Assembly (NCBI GenBank): GCA_001179505.1
Contig: CDMY01000571.1
Span: 1-37,075 of the forward strand
From: Vitrella brassicaformis
Lineage: Eukaryota; Sar; Vitrellaceae
DNA: 37,075 bases
Direction of reading: 5' to 3'
A model generated the notes under the pieces. That model was not told where the DNA came from. It was given only the letters and a program-made list of their open reading frames with translations, and ran no database searches. Below are positions 22,972 through 33,037 of the stretch, piece after piece. Numbering within the stretch: the stretch's first letter is position 1; the number at the start of each line of letters is the position of its first letter. Made by a program: the position numbers and the translations under genes.

Positions 22972-23539
22972 CCTCGGCCACTCAAGTCACACAGCTACGC
23001 GGTGGGCGAGGCCAGAGAGGCTGCACGCGGCATCACAGCGCCAGCGCAGAGGAAAGCCACGCAAGGCAGGCCGCTCGTGTGATCTGGCCAGCAGGGAACT
23101 GGAAAGCGGTCCTACCGACAAAGGGCCGTATCTGACTTGCTCTCTCTGTATGTTGGACACCAGTTGTGGAACAACGTGCTTTTGTTTCGTGCGGGCTGAG
23201 CTTGCAGATTTGAGCTCGCATCAAACGCCGGGCTCCCCCTCGTGCTGAAGGGTAGCCTTTAGGCCCTTGACAGTACTGGAGTACTGCAGTGGTTGACTCC
23301 CTGTGCCGCCCGACATGCAAACTGGGGGCGTCTCCAAACGCCAGGGAGCTGCGTGGCTCAGTCTTGCGTGTGCGTGGAGGTGTGACTCACAATGAGCCAC
23401 TCCCCTACCCGCCCATCTCTCGCACGGGTCGGCAGCCGACGCACAGCGACCAGCATAGACCACAATTGACGGCTTGTGTTGCGTTGTGTGTCAGGTTGGG
23501 ACAGCGTCCTCTGCAGACGAGGGAGGGCAGCAGCCGACG
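22972..23539. promoter_or_regulatory. Divergent promoter region of the lipid-bridge and coiled-coil genes
   Basis: 568 bases between the two start codons. A likely 3' splice site (TGTGTGTCAG, ending near 23494) lies upstream of the coiled-coil ATG, so a 5' UTR intron or an unseen first coding exon may exist here. The region has fewer simple repeats than other spacers. I see no TATA box or clear factor site. Confidence 0.4.
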
Positions 23540-26500
23540 ATGCTGTCGCCGACCGCTGCGGCGCGTGTCACACCGTCGAGCCGGCGGTCCAGCAAACTGG
23601 ACCGCAGCTCCACAAAGAAACTTGCCATGGTACGAGTGCACCCAGTCTCGCGCCAATCAGCGGTGTCTTCCATGTGTGTGTACGTCTGTCTGTCGCCTGG
23701 CTGCAGATGATAGAGAAGGAAGACGATGAAATGGTGTCTGTCATGCGGCGGCGGCAGGTATTGTTTGCAATGGGACTCCGTGTGTTGTGTGTGTGTGTGC
23801 GTGTGCGTATGTGTGGCGCGGGTCCATTTGTCTGGGCCTTTCCGTGTGTGTGCCAACAGAGCATGTTCCAGAGCCAGATCCAGGAGCTCGAGGAGACGCT
23901 CGCTGAGAGGGACGACGAGATCGAGCGGCTGCAGGTGGGCAGCAAGAGAGAGACAAGCAGCACTGCTTCACCCGATGGATGGCTGCGTGCAGGGGAGGAC
24001 TCGTGAGTTGGAGGAGAATGGTGCGGCGCTCGAGGACAGGAACGGGCAGCTGGAGGAGAGTCGGCAGGACTGGGAGGACAAGGCGCGGGCCTGGGAGGAC
24101 AAGTGCCACGAGTGGGAGGGCAAGAGCCACCAGTGGGAGAAGAACAGCAACGAATGGGAACGGAAGAGCGGAGACTTCCAAGCCAAGTGGCAGAACACCG
24201 AGGCCAAGTGGCACGCGGCCGAGGAGCGCGCACACTCGCTGGAGGAAAAGCTTCACGAGGCAGAGGTAGCTGAGCTGCATGGAACATCACACACACGCAC
24301 CAGGTCCCCCTCCCTCCCTCCCTCCCTGCCTGCGGGTGGCATGAATGAATAATGACCATCTATGTATGTGTGCAGGACGAGCGTGACAGCCTGCGTCGGA
24401 AGTTGGGCGAGAAGGATGGCCAGTTCAGCGAGGAGAGGAAGCAGCGGGTGGCGTGTGAGGACAGGCTGGAGGAGGCGCAGAGCCAGCTGCAGGAGAAGAC
24501 GCTGCAGATCCAGAGCCTCGAGGGCAAGCTGTTGCGCGCTACGGAGGCGGGATCGCAGCACCAGCGTACCCACGAGGAGGACATGCAGCGGATGCACGAA
24601 ACACACGACAAACAGGCACAGGAAATACAAAAGGTGTGGTCTGGTGTGGTGTGGTGTGGTGTGTCGGTGCCCACACACAAAGGAGGAGACACATGCTGGC
24701 GTGCAGCCCACGTCCTACTATCATCTCTTTCTCCCTCTGTGACTCCTCGTCTGTCTGTCTCAGGGTCGTGAGGCGTGCACCAAGCTGTCCATAGAGGTTC
24801 AGAACCTTGCTGTGCGCATGCGTGAGACGGAGGAGAAGCACGTGGCGGAGATCCGCCGCTTGGAGGGGCTGCTTGACCAGGCGCACCAGGACCTTGAGAA
24901 GGAGCGTCACTCCAACACGGCCCTCATCAGCAGTCAGGAGGAGCTGCGCCAGAGCATGTGGGACGAGAAGCGGAAGGACACAGAGGAGAAGCAGACACTC
25001 AAGGCGCAGCTGACCATGAAGGCCGAGGAGGACAAGGAAAGCGTCAAGCAGCAGATGGAGGCAAAGCTCAACACCACGGTGGACGAGTTCCAGCAGGAGA
25101 GGATGCGCCTCAATGACCAGATCACTCAGCTCCGCAACGACCTGGCCATGGAGCGACAGCGGTGCATATCACTCGACGAGGCACGGGAGACGCTTGAACG
25201 AGGTCAGACTCCACTTCCAGTGCATCCCGGCTGAACACACATGACATGCGGACGTCTCTCTTTTCGGTCGCTCAGATTTGAGTGGTGAGCGGCGCCGTGG
25301 TGCCTCGCTTGACGAGTTGGTGGCCAACCTGCGCAGCACACTCGACCAGCTCACCCGTGAGAAGCAGGACATCGAGGCCAGCGTTGTGGCATCGCATCAG
25401 AAACTGAACACCACTGAAGCACAGTTCAAGGGTAACTAAGGCACGGAAGGAGAAATGACAGACAGCCACATCATGACATGCCTCAAGCGCACCCCTTCTG
25501 CTGATTGCCTCACGTGTGCAGACGCCCAGCGCCGCCACTCATTGGAGCTGGAGCGCATCCATCAGCAGCAGGCACAGACGCTGAGGTCGTCTGCCGACGA
25601 CAACCACAAGCGTCTCACACAAATGGGGCAGGAGCACGCCACACAAGTGAGTAGGGGACTTGGTTCTGCCTTCGCTCTCGACGACTTGGCTGTGGACGAG
25701 CTCTTTGGTCAGATCGACGACTTGAGAAGCCACCACGCGGCCGACTTGAAGAAGGTGCTGGAGGAGTACGAGGTGGCGGTGCAGAACGTGCGGCTGGAGA
25801 GCGACAGGCAGATGTCCGCCGTGCAGAAGCAGCACAGCAAGGAGATCGACGAAATCACCGCGGCACACCACAGCGCACTGCAGGACATGCGCAACGAAAT
25901 GAGCCGGCTGCAGAACGTGAGATAAACACCACAGCAGGGAGGGAGGGTGGCTCAAGGTGACTATTGTAAGTTGTGTGTGGTTGGGGCGTAGGAGTTGTAT
26001 GACGAGCGCCAGCGGCATCAGCTGCGACTGGAGGCCGAGGCTTTGGAATATCGGCGAAAGGTGGGCGTTCCCTAACATGCTCACCACTCATGAAGCCATC
26101 CATGTGTGTCAGGATGAGGAGACGAATGAGCTCATCGGCAAGCTCAAGCACATGGAAACCAAGATCTTGCCCGACATGAAGAAGAAACTTGAGGTAAGTC
26201 GCCGACCTCCCTCGTGCTATCGACCTACCTGTGTCGTCTTGCTGCTCGTACGTTGCAGGAGACGGGCATCGAGGCCATGTCAGTGCGGCAGCAGCTCGAG
26301 TCGGCCCGGCGGGACGCGGAGGAGCACAGGCTGGCCGCCATCGCATCAAAGGAGCAGCTAACCGATCACCTGAAGAAGTAGCCAAGCACACAACAATAAA
26401 TGGTGTGGCAGGCATTTTAGCGATTGGCCTTTGTGCTGTTAACACAGGGCCGACTTTCAGCTGACGGAGTTGCAGGGTGAGCTGTCTCGCGCCAAGAGCG

Positions 26501-28480
26501 AGAACGTCTCCCTGCAGGCCCAGCTGGAGACGCTCCGCTCCTACGTCAAGACACGCGCCGAGGCGCAGAGCCCCACCGTTCTGCAGAAGTCCATCGACGA
26601 CCGCAAGGAGGTGCAGGCGGCCGAGAGGGCCGCTGAGCTCCAGAGGGCACGCGACGAAAACGTGCAGCTCAGGAGACGGATTGAAGACCTCGTGAGCGAA
26701 GCGAGATAGGCACAACCAGACATTGGTGTCTGCTGCTCACCTGTTTGGTCGTCCGTCCGTCTACTGGCATACATGCAGGAGACGCACAACGAGCGGTTGC
26801 GCTACGTAGTGGACGCCAACCAGCAGAATCTGGACAAGATCACCTCACCCAAACTGGGAGATCGGGACACTGTCGGACAGACCGGAGAGGTCAGTCAGTC
26901 AGTCAGTCACTCAGTCAGTCAGTCAGTGGGCGGCAGGGAGGGAGGGAGGGAGGGCTAGGCTGCCTTCCCATCATCATCCATCGCCCTGTGTTTGCTCATG
27001 AATCGGTCAGGTTGCCCGCTTGGCTGCCTTGTTGTCCCGCAAGGAGAAGCAGGTCGCCGACATGCTCTCTGAGAAATCCAGGATACAGTGCCAGCTGGTG
27101 GTAAGATAGATAAGGCAAGCAATGTGCCCCTCTCGGGAGGCGCGGCTGGAGACGTACGTGCGTGGTGCACATCAGGAGAAGACCGCCGAATGTGAGCGTC
27201 TGCGCCGCCAGTTGGAGGCGCAACAGCACAGCCTATCAACCATGGTAGGCTGCCACACTGTCTGTCAATGGATGGCTTTCTTTGCCACCGAAGGCATCCC
27301 TTCCTCCCTCCCTCCCTCCCTCCTGCCACACTGTGTGCAGGAGCTGCATGAGAAGAATGTTGAGTGTCAGCAGCTGAGGAACCAAGTGGACAGCCTCAAG
27401 GAAGAAGTGGAACGACTGCATGTATGTGGACACACACACACACACATGCGCACACACGCACACACGTGTGCATTCTCTCTCTCTCTCTCTCTCTCTGTCT
27501 CGTGTGTGTGTGTGCGCCTCTGTGTGTCTCTTGTACAGGGCGATCGCATGAGGCTGATGGACATCAGCAACCAGCTGCGCGCCGAGCTGAAGCGGGTGCT
27601 CCGTGCCCAGGAGGAGATGGGCACCTCCGCCGCCACACAGCCCCAAGCCCCCCTGCCTGGCGTGTCGTCTCCTGGCTTCGTGATGCCCCCTCCCGCCTAC
27701 CAGCCGTCATCCTACCCCCCCTACCCATACAGCCCGCCACACACATCAAACAAGTACGCAGGATGGTCGGTCGTAGTAGACACACCCATCCCACACATGG
27801 AATGTGTGTACCGCTTGTGTGCTCCGGCAGGCTGCAGCAGAAGATCGAGGAGTGGGCTCAACCAACATACACCAACATACACACATGACATGTCTTGTCG
27901 TGTGATGGTTTCTCCTTCCCCCTCGGGGGCCTGTCTGGCTGTCCGTCAGGTTTCAGAAGTCGCTGTCTGCTCTTCAGGAGACCATCGACGTCGCGCCCAT
28001 CTCACGATCCAAACGGACAGGCACACAATGCTGCATGCCGTGTCTCTCACTACTGCCACCATCACGTGTGTATCCGTGTCTCCCTCCCTCCCTCCCTCCC
28101 TCGCTCCCTCCCTCCCTCTGTAGGTGCCCGCATGTATCCCACGGTTGGTACTGAGGAGGACGACGCCGACGCCTCGCCCCTGCCGCGAAGCAAGGCCAAT
28201 GGGCGAAAGGGCCGCAGAGCCATCGATGTTGCCCTGCCACCCACACAGACACCCAGCCCCGCTCGCAGACTGACGGGTGCCGCAGCTAGCGGCCCTTCAT
28301 CCTCCTCACGCGCCAAGTCTGCGGGCAGGACGCGACCCAGGGGTCCCTCCGACTACGTACGAGTCTGTCATATGTATAAGGCACACAAGGCTTCCGTGTG
28401 AGCGCATCTGGGGTTTGTTGTGTCTCTCTCTGCTCGCTGCGTGTCGGGTGCAGACGGTGCCTGGCGGGCGGCCTTTCTGA
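23540..28480 (+). CDS. Long coiled-coil protein, function unknown
   Basis: There are 22 exons, about 1,060 residues: 23540-23629, 23707-23757, 23860-23934, 23993-24265, 24376-24633, 24764-25202, 25276-25431, 25522-25646, 25713-25916, 25992-26060, 26113-26193, 26259-26377, 26448-26691, 26779-26889, 27011-27100, 27140-27244, 27341-27421, 27539-27753, 27831-27851, 27950-28065, 28124-28356 and 28454-28480. After a short Ser/Arg-rich start, residues about 50-800 are nearly continuous coiled coil (for example QIQELEETLAERDDEIERLQ). The end is Pro/Tyr-rich, then a basic Ser-rich tail. Centrosomal, basal-body, cytoskeletal or golgin-like roles are all possible. Weak points: the start ATG, the end of exon 20 (a GC donor near 28010 is an alternative), a 39-nt intron before exon 16 and a 66-nt in-frame intron before exon 9. 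Confidence 0.75.
24071..24220 (+). repeat. 21-bp / 7-residue tryptophan heptad repeat in coding exon 4
   Basis: Trp codons start at 24071, 24092, 24113, 24134 and 24155, exactly 21 bases apart; a Phe codon follows at 24176, then Trp at 24188 and 24209. The peptide unit is WEDKARA, WEDKCHE, WEGKSHQ, WEKNSNE, WERKSGD. The Trp residues therefore hold one heptad position of the coil, about residues 99-145. The DNA units are alike but not identical, which points to old tandem duplication. Confidence 0.85.
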
Positions 28481-28773
28481 TTGATTGCCTGGACGAGAGC
28501 AAGGCTGGCTGTTTACAAGTATGGGCTGGTTGATCCCATTGCACTGCATGGACGAGCGTCGATCACTGCTTGAGTGAATGAGCGGATAAATGGGACAGAC
28601 AGACAGACGAGTCGATCTGCCTCTACCAAACGCCATGTGACCTCAATCATCATACGCACATGCTCCTCGGCCGGTTGATCCAAACAACACGCAATCGCGT
28701 CTCTCGTGTGTGTACACACACGCACACACTCCTGTGTGTGTCACAACGACACAAAAAGAAGCCATTTAGCTAG
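28481..28773. other. Convergent spacer between coiled-coil and NF-X1-type genes
   Basis: 293 bases that should contain both 3' UTRs. It includes (CAGA)n near 28598-28609 and a CACACA/TGTGTG pair near 28706-28741 that could form a hairpin. I see no gene and no clear AATAAA signal. Confidence 0.5.
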
Positions 28774-31700
28774 CTATAGATCCTCCCACGACTCGACGGC
28801 TGGGCTCTCATCCCGTGGGGCCTCTCTGTCTCTGCTGGTCTGCCTTTCGCCTTTCTTGTCCTCTGCCTGCGCACTCCTCACCGCCCCTTGTGTGGCACCG
28901 TCCCTCGCTGCACTCTCCCCGTCCGGGGGCGGCGGCTCGGCGGCCTGCGGCGACGCACTGGGGGCCTGCGCTGGCAGACTGGGGATCTGACAGTTAGAAC
29001 CGCAGAGCAGAGCAAGCACATACAGACAGTGTGGCGAAATGGATGAGATGAGTGTGTCATTCATCTGACCGACCTCGACTCGCAGGCTAGTGAACGGGTG
29101 TGACTTGGTCTTCAGGTGGCGCATCGCTGCCTGAACACACATAAAGAAACACACAACTCGGGTGTGCGTGCCGGTATGTTCGTGTGCGTGGCGTGGGTCG
29201 TACCCCCCCGGTACGGTACCCACCTGAGCGGCTGAAGGCACGAGGAACTCGGCGTACATGGTGTCGCCCTCTGCCCGGACCCGCAAGTCGCCCCTGAACG
29301 GCTCCAGCAGGTCGCTCAGCGTCTTGACTGTCGTACGCCGATCCACGTGGAAGAAGACTATACGTGGAACCAGCTGGCCGAACCGAATCACGTTCTTCTG
29401 CAGTTGACACAAGGACAGACAAGGGCCCCACACACATGCACACACATGGATGCTCAAAACACGTACGTCCATCCGTCAATTTCCTCACCTTCTTGAAGCC
29501 AGTTAGAGGACGGGCAATGGCGCCCAATGGAGGAGTGCGATCAACAACCACTGAGCAGAGTCAACAAGTCAACACAGAAGGAAGGCTCCTTCTTCTCCCT
29601 CCGTGGCCCTCGCTCTCGTGGCTCTCTCACCCACACGCACGCACCTGACAGAAGTGGGTTGGGTACCCTCGACAGCCTTCCATCGAACATCACCACTGGG
29701 TGGGCATGGTTGTCGTCCCCGTCTTTGGCCGTGTGCACTGCGAGCCCGTAGTGCAGCTCCGCATAAGACTGGATGAACTGCCGACGACGGCCGTCGCAGG
29801 GGGCCAGGTGCATGCCCGAATGGCGCGTTTTGACGACCATGTCGAGCTTGGCCTCGATGCCCTCCAGATAACGGCGGAAGAATCTCCCTTCCTCCACCAG
29901 ATCGTCCACGTAGAACTCCTCCTGCACTGGCTCGTCTTTGCGAAAGGCTGACGCCAACCGGCGGGCGCGGTCTGCCTCACCACACGCATCCTCGCACGGC
30001 AGCTTCGGCAACTCACCTGACAAGACAACGTCAAATGCAGCACATAGCTGTCGGCGAGTGAGTATGTGTATGTGTGTGTTGGTGGTGTCTGTGACCTCTT
30101 CTGGGGTCGGCTGAGCAGCCGCCACACGGCACCTCCCTCTTGAGATGGCCGCACCGGCACTGCAGCTGCACCTTCACCGGACAGGGCACATCGGGGCAGG
30201 GCGAGCTGCCGTGACACGTAGCCTGCATGGTAAGCATGCACACACATACAGACCACCTTGCAATGCCTCCCTCCCCACGTGTGGCGCTCGCTCGCCTCGC
30301 AAAGGTGTTCGCAGTGCAGCCTCAGCTTGCCACACTTGTGATTGCAGGGCGGGCAGGGCGGCGCGTGGCACGTCCGAGTGCATTGGTGCTTCCCACAAGC
30401 GAGCGTCTTCTGGCATAGCCGACCACACGAGACCTTCTCGCTCCTGACGAAACACGGCACGTTGGGCTTGACCACGTGGCCCCCGGCGCACATTTTCTCG
30501 GTCAACACAGCACACGGCGGACAGTCGCCGAAGTGGCATGTCGACTGCATTGTTCACACACCACACACGACAGAGCAACAAATGTCACGTGAGGTGTCGA
30601 ATATCCACATGCCCATTCTTCTCGTACCTGACACTGGTGGCCACAATCAAGAATCTTTGTACACGGCAGGGTGCAGTCGGGTGGCTTGGTGCCGCAGGGG
30701 AGTGGGGGCTCCAGGGCCGTCCGCCCGCACGCACACGTCAGCGGCTCGCGAAGGGTGATGGGACACGGCGGACAATTCCCCAAGTGGCAGAAGTTGGTGC
30801 ACCGATGGCCTTCCACGCCGCAGCTGAGCGGCTTGCCACACACTAGCAGGCAGAGGTGTTCCTCAACGAGCACGTCCGAGGGCGTGTTGTATGCCGGGCA
30901 GCACACGACGGTGCACCTGTGGCGGCCGCACGACTTGCGCCGCTTGCACTCGAGGTTGCAGATGTACGGGCCCTTCTCCGCCTCACTGCATGTCGTCCTG
31001 CGCGACTTGCGCCCGCAACGACAATCCTACACCAACACACACACACAGAGAGAGAGAGATGGCAGGTGCTGTGTTGGTCTGCTGGCGTCCTCCCTCCACC
31101 CCCTCAGTGACTGACCTGTTTGACCTCAAATGAGCAGGGAGGGCAAGGGCCCTCATGGCAGAGTGCCGTGCAGCCGTGCCCACACTCCCTCAGCCGACCG
31201 CACACCTCGCCACACGTCGGGATGGGGGCCGTGCAGTCGACCCGTGCCGCCCTCTCATCGCTGGTCAGTCGCCTCTTGCCGCACGGGCAGGTGACGACCC
31301 GGCTGGGGCTCCATGGGCACGGGAAACACATCCCGCCATGGCACGTCCGCCGACACGTGTGCTTGCCGCAATCGAGAGGCTGGAAGGAAGAGACAACAGA
31401 CAGACGGAAGATCTTCGTTCGTTAGTGCGTGTCAGTCATTTGTTGCGTGCCGCCGTTGGTTGTGGTGGTCACCCACCCCCCCACCCACCCACCTTGCCGC
31501 AGACCTCTCCGCAGCTGAATTTGGGTGCAGGGCATGGCCGTGGCTCGGTGACCTTGCCGCAGTGACACGTCTGCTCATCCATCTCGCCACACGGCCCACA
31601 CGCACCCGGATGGCACTCCTACACACACACATATGTGGCAGTGTTTGTTCTAGTGCTCTTCTCTCTCTCGTCCGTGCGCACCTTCTGGCATTGGTGTATC

Positions 31701-32974
31701 CCGCAGTTGAGGGTCTTGCGACACTGCTCCCGGCAGCTGAAAGGCTCCACGTCGCCGCAGAGCTTCTGCACTCCCGTCCTGCCGCAGTGGCAGCGGATGA
31801 CCAGGCCCATCGCAGTGCATGGCGGACACGGTCCAGGGTGACATCTGGACACCATTCACCACACCATCACAAACACGCAGTGCACGTGTGTTCCTTTCTG
31901 CGTCCACTTTGTCGCTTGCGTACATCAGAGGGCCTGAGCAAGGCAGAGCAGCAAGGCAGCGTGTGTGTGTAAGTGCGCACACAGCTGATCTGACATGTCC
32001 GGCGGCAGCGTTGCTTACATGGGTGTGGGCAGGCGCCGACGTTGTTGCCTCCGGTGCTGGGTGGTGCCCCGCTCTGTGACGCCGGAGTCCTCCTCCTGGA
32101 GCACGGCTCGCCGCACGAATGGGGGCACTGCGAGAAGTCAACTGGAGGAGGATTCTGGTGCACAGACAGACATCACACAGTGCACAACAGCAAGCAGTGG
32201 CCATTCCTCGGCTGGTTTAGTCACCCAACCCACCCCACCAACCTTGCACCGTCCACAGAAGCACTCGTACTGGGGCAGCTTGTCAGCCAGGTGGATGTAC
32301 TGACACTGACGTCAACGAACCAACCAACCAACCATCACACACACACGGACAACAGCCAGGAGTCAGACTGTTGCCACACTCAAGCGAGAGTGCACTCACT
32401 CACTCCCTCACCGCCGGGCATCGCCAGTCGAGTGTTTCTGTGCCGTGGTCGGTGTTGGACTTGCGTATCCAGCTGTGGATGCACCGCAGGTGGAACATCG
32501 CAAAACACGACGGGCAGCTCCAAATGGCCGTGTGCCTACACACACACACACACACCACATCCAAGACAGACAGCCGTTTTGTCTCCTCTTCCACCCACCC
32601 CACCCCTCGGCCGACCTGCCGACACGACCCATGCAGATCATGCAGTCGTAGTTGCCCTTCTTGAGCAGGCGAGTCAGCCGCTCTGTCAGCTGACTCCCGC
32701 CAGCTGGCAAGTCCTGATCCTCTGTTTCTCCTGCTGCGGGAGGTGTGACGACCCTGTTTGGCCGATGGTTGTCCCTCCTGCCTCCTTGTCCGCGGCCATG
32801 GCGCCCGCCTCGATGCTCAGACGGTGCCGGTTGGCTCGACGAGGTTGATGAAGGGACGTATGGAGGGATCTCACCTTCAGCACTCCCTGCCTGCCGCGAA
32901 GTCCCTGGCTGCCGCTGTTCCTGCCGGGGTCGCCAGACGGCGGCGCTCTGGCCCTTCGGGCGCCACGACTTCAT
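28774..32974 (-). CDS. NF-X1-type zinc-finger protein with RING and R3H regions
   Basis: There are 16 exons including a 10-nt microexon, giving 976 residues: 32974-32616, 32535-32412, 32299-32243, 32154-32019, 31933-31924, 31844-31682, 31618-31493, 31379-31116, 31026-30628, 30544-30257, 30222-30096, 30016-29645, 29550-29489, 29397-29224, 29130-29074 and 28986-28774. The RING/PHD-like part is CMIC (111-114), then WSCPSCFAMFHLRCI (125-139). About nine NF-X1 fingers follow, for example CGIHQCQKECHPGACGPC, CGHGCTALCHEGPCPPC and CGKHQCTRTCHAPPCPPC. An R3H-like segment (RRRQFIQSYAELHYGL, about 761-776) and a later RNA-binding-like fold (LVPRIVFFHVDRRT) come next, then an acidic tail. The family (NF-X1, shuttle craft, FAP1) includes transcription repressors and RING ubiquitin ligases. 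The start is the ATG at 32974, only 63 bases from the START gene start. Confidence 0.9.
31924..31933 (-). other. 10-nt microexon in the NF-X1-type gene
   Basis: Exon 4 ends at 32019 with T|GTAAGC, leaving phase 1. The next family-matching exon starts at 31844 and needs two incoming bases. The 10 bases GCCCTCTGAT lie between CTCAG and GTACGC, good splice sites on both sides. Using them gives CPHPCPLICHPGPCPPC, the consensus spacing of an NF-X1 finger. The flanking introns are 85 and 79 nt, normal for this genome. Skipping the microexon shifts the frame. Confidence 0.85.
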
Positions 32975-33037
32975 CCCAAAGAACCGCCGAATGCTCTGAT
33001 CGCCTCCCTATTCTAAGCTCGCAGACGCACGACGAAA
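32975..33037. promoter_or_regulatory. 63-bp divergent start region of NF-X1-type and START genes
   Basis: Only 63 bases separate the two proposed start codons, so the 5' UTRs or promoters must overlap. There is no simple repeat and no TATA box. If the START gene begins at 33319 instead, the gap is 344 bases. Confidence 0.4.

Noticed and set aside
31845-32019. Non-canonical donor (CAACG|CTGCCG) joining NF-X1 exons 4 and 6
   Set aside because: It also keeps frame, but needs a donor with no GT or GC. The 10-nt microexon model uses only canonical sites and gives the family consensus.
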